From assembly GCF_000235605.1 (NCBI RefSeq), contig NC_016584.1:2592001-2656000 (forward strand): a DNA stretch of 64,000 nt, written 5' to 3'. Below are positions 27,234 through 35,004 of this stretch, piece by piece (the first letter of the stretch is position 1; the number at the start of each line of letters is the position of its first letter). The notes under the pieces were generated by a model. That model was not told the origin of the DNA. It made no database searches and saw nothing but the letters and a program-made list of their open reading frames with translations. The DNA is from Desulfosporosinus orientis DSM 765. Lineage in GTDB: Bacteria > Bacillota > Desulfitobacteriia > Desulfitobacteriales > Desulfitobacteriaceae. The translations under genes and the position numbers were made by a program.

Positions 27234-28616
27234 TTAGTCTTCGATGGGTTTTAGACGGCAGAGGAAGTGACGGAGAACCTTTGGCTCGTAAGTGAATTCT
27301 AAGCCTTTGATTTGATTGCGACGCTCCCAAATCTTAGCGAGGGCTTCAACGACGACATCTATGTGGCGGTCGGTGTAGACACGGCGGGGAATCGTCAAAC
27401 GCATGAAGTCCACATCGGCTTTTTTCTGCTCACCGGTTTGCGGGTCACGGCCGAGGAGGAGGGAACCAACTTCGACAGGGCGGACGCCTGCTTCGATATA
27501 GAGTTCGTTACAGAGGGCTTGAGCAGGGAACTGATCGGCTGGGATATGGGGCAGGAACTTGCCTGCGTCGACGAATACGGCATGTCCTCCGACAGGCCAT
27601 TGGATGGGAATACCGCGTTTGCGAAGTTCTTCACCGAGGTACTCAACCTGACCGATCCGGCTTTCGAGGTACTCGACATCTAAGCCTTCTTGGAGACCGA
27701 CTGCGAGTGCTTCCATGTCACGACCGGAAAGACCGCCATATGTTACGAAACCTTCCATCGGGACACAGCTTGTTGCTGCAGCTTGGTAAAGCTCTGCGTC
27801 ATTCTTAATTGCGATCATTCCGCCCATGTTGACGATGGCATCTTTTTTAGCACTCATGGTGAGGAAGTCTCCCATGGAGTACATTTCACGGATGATTTCC
27901 TTGATGCTCTTATTGGCATAGCCGGCTTCACGTTTCTTAATGAAGTACGCATTCTCGGCATAGCGTGCGGAGTCAATGTTGATTTTGAGGCCATACTTAT
28001 CAGCGATTTTTCTTACGCCACGGACGTTTTCCATGGAGACGGGCTGACCGCCGGCGGAGTTACAGGTAACAGTAACAATGATGAAAGCAATATTCTCGAC
28101 CCCTTTTTCCACGATGAAGTTCTCTAGCTTCTCAAGGTCAAAGTTTCCTTTGAAGGGATGCTCTTTTTGAGTATCAAAGGCATCTTCGATGACGAGGTTC
28201 ACGGGAATCATGCCATTTAACTCGATATGAGCCATGGTGGTGTCAAAGTGCATGTTGCCAAGGACGAATTGCCCCTTTTTCCCCATGATATGTGGGAAGA
28301 GAACCTGCTCGGCACCACGGCCTTGGTGAGTCGGGATAACATAATCGTAGTTGAAAATATCCTTTACTGCCTCTTTTACTTTGTAGAAGGACTTACTTCC
28401 TGCATATGCCTCGTCGCCGAGCATCAGAGCGGACCATTGCTGATCACTCATCGCGCCGGTACCGGAGTCTGTGAGGAGGTCGATATAGACATCCTCGGAT
28501 TTGATGAGGAACGGGTTGTAACCAGCTTCCTTTAATTTTTCGATACGCTCTTCGCGAGAGATCATGCGGATAGGTTCAACCATTTTAATACGGAAGGGTT
28601 CAGCTTTTCTAGTCAT
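27234..28616 (-). CDS. tnaA: Tryptophanase
   Basis: 460 aa PLP enzyme cleaving tryptophan to indole, pyruvate and ammonia. It shows P-T-H-Q-G-R-G-A-E near residue 95, N-S-A-G-G-Q-P-V-S near 191 and the PLP lysine in M-S-A-K-K-D near 256. The region [12 protein letters not shown] followed by G-S-L-L-L-G-R-D-P matches tryptophanases better than tyrosine phenol-lyases, so I prefer tnaA. AGGAGG precedes the ATG. Expression appears to depend on a sigma-54 promoter (28673) and the TyrR-like activator at 30413, not on a TnaC-type leader, which I do not see. Confidence 0.9.
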   Translation of the reverse strand: MTRKAEPFRIKMVEPIRMISREERIEKLKEAGYNPFLIKSEDVYIDLLTDSGTGAMSDQQWSALMLGDEAYAGSKSFYKVKEAVKDIFNYDYVIPTHQGRGAEQVLFPHIMGKKGQFVLGNMHFDTTMAHIELNGMIPVNLVIEDAFDTQKEHPFKGNFDLEKLENFIVEKGVENIAFIIVTVTCNSAGGQPVSMENVRGVRKIADKYGLKINIDSARYAENAYFIKKREAGYANKSIKEIIREMYSMGDFLTMSAKKDAIVNMGGMIAIKNDAELYQAAATSCVPMEGFVTYGGLSGRDMEALAVGLQEGLDVEYLESRIGQVEYLGEELRKRGIPIQWPVGGHAVFVDAGKFLPHIPADQFPAQALCNELYIEAGVRPVEVGSLLLGRDPQTGEQKKADVDFMRLTIPRRVYTDRHIDVVVEALAKIWERRNQIKGLEFTYEPKVLRHFLCRLKPIED

Positions 28617-28672
28617 GGGTTTTATCCTCCTTAGATGTCTTGTTAGAATTTTTGACTCTGTATAGAGTTATT

Positions 28673-28689
28673 CGCAATTTTCGTGCCAA
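28673..28689 (-). promoter_or_regulatory. Sigma-54 promoter of tnaA
   Basis: Minus strand TTGGCAC-N5-TTGCG with GG-N10-GC spacing, about 57 bases before the tnaA start. Confidence 0.85.
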
Positions 28690-28769
28690 CTTATGATGCC
28701 CGAAAAGTATGGGATTTTGAAGGGTTATTTGATCAGTTGATAAGAAAAGTTGACAAGTTTTTTGGTAGT

Positions 28770-28785
28770 GATAAGAAAACTTATC
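28770..28785. promoter_or_regulatory. Candidate enhancer palindrome upstream of tnaA
   Basis: GATAAG-AAAA-CTTATC is a dyad 80-100 bases upstream of the -24 element. A related half (TTGATAAGAAAAGTTGACAAG region, 28737-28757) lies next to it. This is a probable target of the TyrR-like activator. Confidence 0.45.
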
Positions 28786-28816
28786 GGTCTAAGAATCGTT
28801 TGAGTAAAGGAATCAT

Positions 28817-30169
28817 CTATCGAGCAGATTTCTTGGCTTTAAAGCCAATCCATAGAATGAGTAACCATACAGGAAGAATATATACCGCCATTCTCATGCT
28901 TTCGATAGTCGTCATAAGAACCACAATCATGATTAAAAAGGCAAAGCAAAGATAGTTCGTATACGGATGGAGAGGTGTTTTGAAATCGAGCTTATCGGCT
29001 TCGCCTTGTGCAGCTTTCGCTTTACGGAATTTGAGGTTTGTAATAATAATCATGGTCCAGTTAATGATTCCTGCAATGATTGCTACTGCGAAGAGATACA
29101 TAAAGACCTTTCCCGGAATCAAGTAATTGAGTATGACCGCGATTAAGGTCATACCAGAGGAGGCTAAGACTCCAGCGACAGGAATTCCGTTTTTGTTCAA
29201 TTTTTCTAAGAACTTAGGTGCATTTCCTTGTTGGGCAAGACTATAAAGCATACGGCCGTTACTATATATACCACTGTTGTAAACGGATAGGGCGGCAGTT
29301 AGAACAACGACATTAAGAAGGGTAGCAGCGGCGGTAATTCCCATTTTCGAAAAGATTTGAACGAAGGGGCTGCCGTCTAAACCAACCTGATTCCATGGGT
29401 AAATGATCATTAAAACGGTTAGTGCACCGACATAGAAAATGAGGATCCGCCACATAACCTGATTAATGGCCTGTGGAATGGTCTTCTTTGGATTAGCTGC
29501 TTCACCAGCGGTGATTCCGATGAGCTCAATCCCCCCAAAGCTAAACATAACAGGGACTAAGGAGAGAACTAGGCCGCCAAGGCCATTTGGCAAATATCCG
29601 CCATGTGTCCACAGGTTGCTTAAGCCGGTTGCTTGTCCATTTATTCCTGAAAAAATGAGGAAGAGTCCAAAGATAATCATGCCAAGAATAGCGACAACTT
29701 TAATTATTGCGAACCAGAATTCGAATTCGCCGTACATTTTAACGTTCATAAGATTGGCTAGTGTAATAACTACGAGGAAAACGAGGGCTGAGACCCAATG
29801 CGGGACATTCGGGAACCAATAGTTGATATAAATTCCGACCGCGGTCAGTTCCGCCATACTCACAACGATATAGTTAAACCAATAATTCCAACCGGATACA
29901 AACCCAGGAAATTCACCCCAATATTTGTACGCAAAGTGGCTGAAAGAACCGGAAACGGGCTCGTCAACCGACATCTCTCCGAGCATCCGCATGATGAAGA
30001 AGATGACAAGTCCTCCGATGAGATAAGATAAGGTGATGGCTGGGCCAGCTAGCTTAATGGTTTCAGCTGAGCCGTAAAAGAGTCCTGTACCGATTGCCCC
30101 GCCTAAGGCAATCATCTGGATATGCCGGTTTTTAAGTCCGCGTTGCATATCATGTCCTTGTGTGCTCAT
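28817..30169 (-). CDS. Amino-acid permease (APC superfamily)
   Basis: 450 aa with about twelve membrane helices. The start G-L-K-N-R-H-I-Q-M-I-A-L-G-G-A-I-G-T-G-L-F is the hallmark of the AAT subfamily, which imports amino acids with protons or sodium. The ATG at 30169 fits the family N-terminus and has AAAGGGG upstream; an in-frame extension to 30241 would cover the promoter. Lying between tnaA and the TyrR-like regulator, with its own sigma-54 promoter, it probably imports tryptophan or other aromatic amino acids. Confidence 0.88.
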   Translation of the reverse strand: MSTQGHDMQRGLKNRHIQMIALGGAIGTGLFYGSAETIKLAGPAITLSYLIGGLVIFFIMRMLGEMSVDEPVSGSFSHFAYKYWGEFPGFVSGWNYWFNYIVVSMAELTAVGIYINYWFPNVPHWVSALVFLVVITLANLMNVKMYGEFEFWFAIIKVVAILGMIIFGLFLIFSGINGQATGLSNLWTHGGYLPNGLGGLVLSLVPVMFSFGGIELIGITAGEAANPKKTIPQAINQVMWRILIFYVGALTVLMIIYPWNQVGLDGSPFVQIFSKMGITAAATLLNVVVLTAALSVYNSGIYSNGRMLYSLAQQGNAPKFLEKLNKNGIPVAGVLASSGMTLIAVILNYLIPGKVFMYLFAVAIIAGIINWTMIIITNLKFRKAKAAQGEADKLDFKTPLHPYTNYLCFAFLIMIVVLMTTIESMRMAVYILPVWLLILWIGFKAKKSAR

Positions 30170-30224
30170 AGCGATATCCCCTTTCACATATTTTGTTGAA
30201 TTAATCAGAACACTATCAGAACAG

Positions 30225-30241
30225 TGCAAGTCTTGTGCCAA
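30225..30241 (-). promoter_or_regulatory. Sigma-54 promoter of the permease gene
   Basis: Minus strand TTGGCAC-N5-TTGCA, a full consensus match, about 56 bases before the start at 30169. Its position confirms that the longer reading frame to 30241 is not translated. Confidence 0.88.
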
Positions 30242-30335
30242 GAATTTTTTTAACCTTAAGGTTTAAAAATCGAGACGTGACAACGTGGTTAGTTAGGAAA
30301 AATGGAAAAATTGAGAAAAAGATTTTTAAGTGACA

Positions 30336-30385
30336 AAAAAAAGTGACAAGTTTTTTTATCAACGATAAATAGACTTGTCACTTTC
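30336..30385 (-). terminator. Intrinsic terminator of the TyrR-like gene
   Basis: A 12-bp stem (30339-30350 with 30373-30384) followed on the minus strand by a run of eight T. Confidence 0.85.
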
Positions 30386-30412
30386 GAAACTTTTGTTTTA
30401 ATCTCAAGAGCG

Positions 30413-32017
30413 TTACTCACCGATTCCATAGCTTTTCATTTTATTCAAAATGGTCGTATTGGATACTCCTAATACTTTTCCTGCTTTCCGTGAAGAATGA
30501 TGAGTTTCGAGAACTTTGAGCAAGACTTGACGTTCGACTTCGGCCACAATTTCTTTAAGGGTCGGCCATTCCTCATAGACCGGAATCTTAATTAGTGTAT
30601 CATCATCTTCAGGTTCACTCAGGGGCTTTTTCGGGGTCAAATCCGTCCATTCATAAAAAAGTTGAGGCTTGATCTCTGCGTTATCGATAATATTGAGAAT
30701 TCGCTCAAGGGTATTTTCGAGCTGTCGCACATTTCCGGGCCAGGGCTGGGTTATGAGTAAATCCATGCTTTCTTTCGTTAGATGGATTTCAGATTTGCCA
30801 AGCTTCTTAGCGATTTTGCGGATTAAGGCATGAGCGATCAGGGGAATGTCCTCGGCGCGCTCCCGAAGGGCAGGGATTTTCAAGGGAATCACGTTTAAAC
30901 GATAGTAAAGATCCTCTCGAAACTGTCCGCTGCCAATCATCTCTTCAAGATTACGGTGAGTGGCTGCGATAATTCGAACATCGACAGGGATTTCCTTGGC
31001 TCCGCCGACGCGACGAATCATCCCTTCTTGTAACACTCGAAGGAGACGCACCTGAACATGAGGGGAGATTTCTCCGATTTCGTCTAAAAAGAGTGTTCCA
31101 CCACTGGCTTGCTCGAAGAGGCCCTTTTTCCCTCCCTTAGCAGCCCCTGTAAAAGCCCCTTCTTCGTAACCAAAAAGTTCGCTTTCGAGGAGTGTGTCAG
31201 GTAAGGCCGCACAATTGATGGGAATAAACGGTGACTGTGAGCGGGGACTTTCCATATGAATGGCCTTGGCGAACATTTCCTTTCCTGTGCCGCTCTCGCC
31301 ACGGAGAAGAATTGTGGAATTTCCTTTGGCGACTGTTTTGGCAGTCTCTACGAGCTGCTTCATTCGGTGACTCTGATAGACAATAAAATCAAACGTAATC
31401 GCAAAAGGCTTACGTTCCACTTTGGAAAGAATTTCTTCGATTTGGCGATAATCCTTAATTGTCATGACACCGCCGATGATATGTCCCTTATCATTGAGGA
31501 TAGGGACACCGCTGGTCAAAAAATGGATGGTTTTGTTTCCTTTGCGAATTTTGCGCTCTTTTAAACTGTAAGATGCTCCTGTTCGAAGGGTCTCGAGGAT
31601 GGGGGGATTGGCTTCGAATATCATTTCAGCATCCAGTCCGAGGGCCTCTTCCCAAGTGGTATGGAAGATGCGGGAAGCCACTTCATTGATATGCGTGATT
31701 TTGCCTTCCTTATTAACTGCGATAATGCCTTCACTCACAGAGTTTAAAATCGTTTTTAATTCTTGCTCGCGGTCTTCATAGGGCATATGATCGCGAAGTC
31801 CTACAGAAATAACCCCATGAACGGTTTTGAGATCCTGAATCAGGGCCTTAGCCTCCTCCTTCGAGGAGCAGCGGAACTTAATCATCATCCCAAGCTCAGG
31901 GGAGACTTCCATTCCCACTTTATCGATATGATGGACCTCAAAACGTTGAAAAATATCGTAACCTAAACTGGGTCGATCAACGAATTCGATACGCACAACA
32001 AACTCGAGGGTTTCCAT
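30413..32017 (-). CDS. TyrR-like sigma-54-dependent activator (ACT-PAS-AAA+-HTH)
   Basis: 534 aa. The N-terminal 75 residues look like an ACT domain, the amino-acid sensor of TyrR (V-R-I-E-F-V-D-R-P-S-L-G). A PAS domain follows (about 80-190), then an AAA+ domain with G-E-S-G-T-G-K-E, intact G-A-F-T-G-A and L-D-E-I-G, and a TyrR-type HTH at the end. E. coli TyrR lost the G-A-F-T-G-A contact, whereas this one keeps it and should activate sigma-54. AAGGGG precedes the ATG at 32017. Two -24/-12 promoters lie downstream before the permease and tnaA, its evident targets. Confidence 0.9.
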   Translation of the reverse strand: METLEFVVRIEFVDRPSLGYDIFQRFEVHHIDKVGMEVSPELGMMIKFRCSSKEEAKALIQDLKTVHGVISVGLRDHMPYEDREQELKTILNSVSEGIIAVNKEGKITHINEVASRIFHTTWEEALGLDAEMIFEANPPILETLRTGASYSLKERKIRKGNKTIHFLTSGVPILNDKGHIIGGVMTIKDYRQIEEILSKVERKPFAITFDFIVYQSHRMKQLVETAKTVAKGNSTILLRGESGTGKEMFAKAIHMESPRSQSPFIPINCAALPDTLLESELFGYEEGAFTGAAKGGKKGLFEQASGGTLFLDEIGEISPHVQVRLLRVLQEGMIRRVGGAKEIPVDVRIIAATHRNLEEMIGSGQFREDLYYRLNVIPLKIPALRERAEDIPLIAHALIRKIAKKLGKSEIHLTKESMDLLITQPWPGNVRQLENTLERILNIIDNAEIKPQLFYEWTDLTPKKPLSEPEDDDTLIKIPVYEEWPTLKEIVAEVERQVLLKVLETHHSSRKAGKVLGVSNTTILNKMKSYGIGE

Positions 32018-32169
32018 TTTGTTCACCCCTTCTTGTTCCTAGGAAAAGTCGAAAAAGCAAATATTTTGTAATATGATTATATCATGACCGGATAAGTTCT
32101 AATAGTGATGAATGGAAATAAATGAGTCGTACAGGCTATTACTACATCGTTTATAGTTCATCACAAAAG

Positions 32170-32223
32170 TTAATTACAATTAGTTAATAACATATTGTAA
32201 TTAAGTAAAACTTGGTATATAAT
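32170..32223 (+). promoter_or_regulatory. Sigma-A promoter overlapped by an inverted repeat (NrtR-type operator)
   Basis: TTAATTACAAT (32170-32180) and its exact complement (32194-32204) are separated by 13 bases. A -35-like TTGTAA (32195-32200) lies inside the right arm, 17 bases from TATAAT (32218-32223). A repressor on the repeat would block the promoter. It lies 33 bases before the NrtR-like gene, which probably regulates itself and its operon. Confidence 0.7.
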
Positions 32224-32255
32224 TGGCTCAAGAAAATTCGAAAGGATCATGACCC

Positions 32256-32996
32256 ATGAAACGTGACTTTAGCACCCATGATCGAATGAGTGTAGCAACA
32301 GATGTAGTGGTACTGACAACGGATAATAAACCTCTCACTAATAACAGGAAAGTGGCAGAAAAAGGGCTGCAGGTACTGCTTGTGAAAAGAGACGAAGAAC
32401 CCTACAAGGGAGGCTGGGCTTTACCGGCAGGCTTTGTCAATTATGATGAGCCATTGCTGGAATGCGCTAAAAGAAAACTTCGGGAAAAGGTTGGCCTCGA
32501 TGACATTTATCTGGAGCAATTATACTCCTACGGAGACGATGTGAATCGGGACATAAGGGGCAGGGTTATTAGTATAGGCTATATTGCCCTTGCGCCCAAA
32601 GAGAAAATCCTTCTCAATTCAGAACGGGCCAGCAAGGAAGCGGAATGGTTCTGGATAGAATCCTCAGCATCCCAGTGGGAGTCGGATAAGCTAAGTTTCC
32701 TTTCCGTAAAGGACCCAAGTGTTCGGATTACCAGCCTGGCCTTTGACCACAGGATGATTATTGCTGATGCCCTTAACCGGATCAAGAATAAGATTATGTA
32801 TACCGATGCAGGGTTTCACCTGGTTAATGAACTCTTCACAGTTAAGGAGCTGCAGACCGTTTATGAACTGCTCCTGGGCCGGGAAGTCCAGGCCTTCAGA
32901 AGGGTGTTGAACGATAAAATCATTGAGACGGACCACTGGACCGATGGCAAAGCCCACCGGCCCGCCCGGTTGTTCAAGAAAAGAGAGTGTCAATGA
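32256..32996 (+). CDS. NrtR-like Nudix/winged-helix regulator
   Basis: 246 aa. Residues about 12-155 form a Nudix fold, with the Nudix box at about 64-86. The canonical R-E-U-x-E-E core is changed: here R-K-L-R-E-K, so two of three metal-binding glutamates are lysine. Residues about 165-246 form the winged helix of NrtR regulators (F-T-V-K-E-L-Q-T-V-Y-E-L-L-L-G-R). NrtR proteins bind ADP-ribose or related NAD metabolites and repress NAD genes. A non-catalytic Nudix sensor is the likely reading. It is the first gene of a four-gene operon with no NAD-biosynthesis gene. Confidence 0.8.
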   Translation: MKRDFSTHDRMSVATDVVVLTTDNKPLTNNRKVAEKGLQVLLVKRDEEPYKGGWALPAGFVNYDEPLLECAKRKLREKVGLDDIYLEQLYSYGDDVNRDIRGRVISIGYIALAPKEKILLNSERASKEAEWFWIESSASQWESDKLSFLSVKDPSVRITSLAFDHRMIIADALNRIKNKIMYTDAGFHLVNELFTVKELQTVYELLLGREVQAFRRVLNDKIIETDHWTDGKAHRPARLFKKRECQ

Positions 32997-33017
32997 ATGG
33001 AGTAAGGCGGTGACAGC

Positions 33018-34025
33018 ATGGTTAATATCAATAACCCTAATGAGGTCCTGGCAGCTGTAAAATGCGGGGACCTGTACTCCAACGATCCGGTTAAAGCCAA
33101 GGAAGAGTACCGGTTGCTTGTTCAGAAGTACCATCCTGATCGCAGCAAGGAGGCTAGGGCTGAGGATGTGTTCCGGAAGATTAGAGATCTGTATGCTCAG
33201 GCCGAAAGTTTGTTTGTCTCCGGCCAATGGGAAGAAAGCAATGTTAGGGAATTTAAGACCAAAGAAGGCAAGTACAAGAGGCTGAAGTTCATCAAAGAGT
33301 TCCCCTTTGAGCTGGGCGTGCAGTACGTGGCATCCTCTGTGGTGGTTTATGTACTTGAGGCAGAGCACAAAAAGTATTTTGATAACGCCCTTCAGCGGGT
33401 GAGTTCCCTAAGATATGAAAACAAAGCCATGGAGGATGAGTTCAAACGGTATTTCCCGGAATTCATGGATAAGTTCGAAACAGCCGCAGGGGAATGGGTA
33501 CTGGTTATAAAAAAGACCAAGGACTTCGTTAGATTGCAGGACCTGCTCAATTATTATCAAGGAAAGATTGAACCCAGGCATGCAGCCTGGATGTTGAGCC
33601 GCTTGGGCAGTATCTGCTGTTTCCTGGATTACAATGGGCTCGCTCATAATGGAATCAGTTTGGAAAACTGCTTTGTCTCACCTGAAAACCACTCAATTGC
33701 TTTATTGGGGGGCTGGTGGTACTGCGTCGGGCAGGGGGAAAAGATGTTGGGTACCCAGAAACAAATTTACGATGTGATGGGCCCCTTAATCAAAACAAAC
33801 AAAGCGGGCTGTATTACAACTGACCTGGAATCCATCAAACTTATGGGCAGGGAATTGCTAAATAAGGCACAAGTGCCGGATAGCTATCAAGCCTGGCTGG
33901 AGAAGGGGTCTGCAGACTCGGCCAGAAAAGAGTTCGTGGGCTGGAACACGGCTTTAAGAAACTCCTATGGACCCAGAAAGTTTATCAGCATGGAAGTGGG
34001 AGAGAAGGAAGTCTACAGCCTTTAA
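33018..34025 (+). CDS. J-domain protein fused to a degenerate protein-kinase-like domain
   Basis: 335 aa. Residues about 8-66 form a J-domain with the H-P-D motif at 39-41, the element that stimulates Hsp70 ATPase. From about 95 onward a protein-kinase-like fold is suggested by H-N-G-I-S-L-E-N at 210-217, which resembles the catalytic loop H-R-D-L-K-P-E-N but has glycine where the catalytic Asp belongs. The later D-F-G position reads L-G-G. I therefore call a pseudokinase. It begins 21 bases after the NrtR-like gene and is followed by a VWA gene. J-domain plus kinase remnant in one chain is unusual. Confidence 0.7.
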   Translation: MVNINNPNEVLAAVKCGDLYSNDPVKAKEEYRLLVQKYHPDRSKEARAEDVFRKIRDLYAQAESLFVSGQWEESNVREFKTKEGKYKRLKFIKEFPFELGVQYVASSVVVYVLEAEHKKYFDNALQRVSSLRYENKAMEDEFKRYFPEFMDKFETAAGEWVLVIKKTKDFVRLQDLLNYYQGKIEPRHAAWMLSRLGSICCFLDYNGLAHNGISLENCFVSPENHSIALLGGWWYCVGQGEKMLGTQKQIYDVMGPLIKTNKAGCITTDLESIKLMGRELLNKAQVPDSYQAWLEKGSADSARKEFVGWNTALRNSYGPRKFISMEVGEKEVYSL

Positions 34026-34078
34026 TAATTGCTTGGTTATTTTAAGATAAAAAATGAATTCCTAAGGAGGAGTTGCTC

Positions 34079-34984
34079 ATGGGATATGGAGGTTGGAAAC
34101 CAGAAGACTGGGCCAGGTACTCAGCTAAAAAAGTGGCTGGACAATCCACAAGTACAATTTATGCTTCGAGAGTGATGACCTCAGAGTTCGATCCTAAGCA
34201 GGTTGCTTTCAGAGAAAGCCGGGACAGCAGCGAACATCCCAACAGCACACCAATTATTATCGGACTTGATGTAACCGGCTCAATGAGTCTTCTTCTTCAG
34301 GTGGTTGCTGAGAAACTTGGTGTTCTTGTTCAGGAAATCCTGGACAGAAATCCGGTCACGGACCCGCAAATTATGTTTAACGCCATTGGAGATGCTCCTG
34401 CCGGTGACAGTGCGCCTTTCCAAGTCACGCAATTTGAATCGGATATTCGCATCGCCGAACAGCTGACAAAGCTTTACTTTGAAAAAGGCGGCGGCGGCAA
34501 TGGCTTTGAAAGTTACCCCCTGGCCTGGTACTTTGCCGCCCGCCACACAAAAATTGATTCCTTCGACAAGCAGGGCAGAAAAGGATTCTTATTTACCATG
34601 GGAGATGACGGTTACCCGGAACAACTCACCCAGCGGGAGATTCAAAGGGTCTTTGGCGATGTGGTGGAGGCTGATATTCCCGTGGCAGAAATGCTGGCCG
34701 AGGTGAACCGGAAATACGAAGTCTTCCACCTCTGTATGGCTCAAGGCGGGTCCCACCGGGACAGCGACCTGGAGAAATGGCGGGAGTTACTTGGGGAAAG
34801 AGCCATTAGAGTATCAGATTACCAGCGCATTCCTGAAATTATCGTGTCGATTCTGGAAGCTATGAGGGGCAGGTCTATTGACTCAGTCGTGAATTCCTGG
34901 GATGGCACAACGGCTCTGGTTGTTAAAGAAGCTTTAAAAGGTTTAACCGGAATTACAAAATCCAAGGGGCTCATCGAATTTTAA
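34079..34984 (+). CDS. VWA-domain protein
   Basis: 301 aa, cytoplasmic, no signal or membrane helix. The metal-ion-dependent adhesion site motif D-V-T-G-S-M-S is at residues 64-70, followed by a G-G-G-G-N-G-F-E segment and T-M-G-D-D-G-Y, consistent with a von Willebrand A fold binding Mg2+. AGGAGG lies eight bases before the ATG at 34079. In TerY-type stress modules VWA proteins pair with kinases, and here it follows a kinase-like protein. The family is otherwise unknown to me. Confidence 0.75.
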   Translation: MGYGGWKPEDWARYSAKKVAGQSTSTIYASRVMTSEFDPKQVAFRESRDSSEHPNSTPIIIGLDVTGSMSLLLQVVAEKLGVLVQEILDRNPVTDPQIMFNAIGDAPAGDSAPFQVTQFESDIRIAEQLTKLYFEKGGGGNGFESYPLAWYFAARHTKIDSFDKQGRKGFLFTMGDDGYPEQLTQREIQRVFGDVVEADIPVAEMLAEVNRKYEVFHLCMAQGGSHRDSDLEKWRELLGERAIRVSDYQRIPEIIVSILEAMRGRSIDSVVNSWDGTTALVVKEALKGLTGITKSKGLIEF

Positions 34985-35004
34985 GAAGGACGGGGGTAGG
35001 TGGG

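Noticed and set aside
27234-28616. Tyrosine phenol-lyase
   Set aside because: The family is the same, but the segments around [12 protein letters not shown] and G-R-D-P follow tryptophanase.
34280-34546. Minus-strand frames inside the NrtR-VWA operon
   Set aside because: They are antisense to strongly supported genes, with no motifs or ribosome sites.
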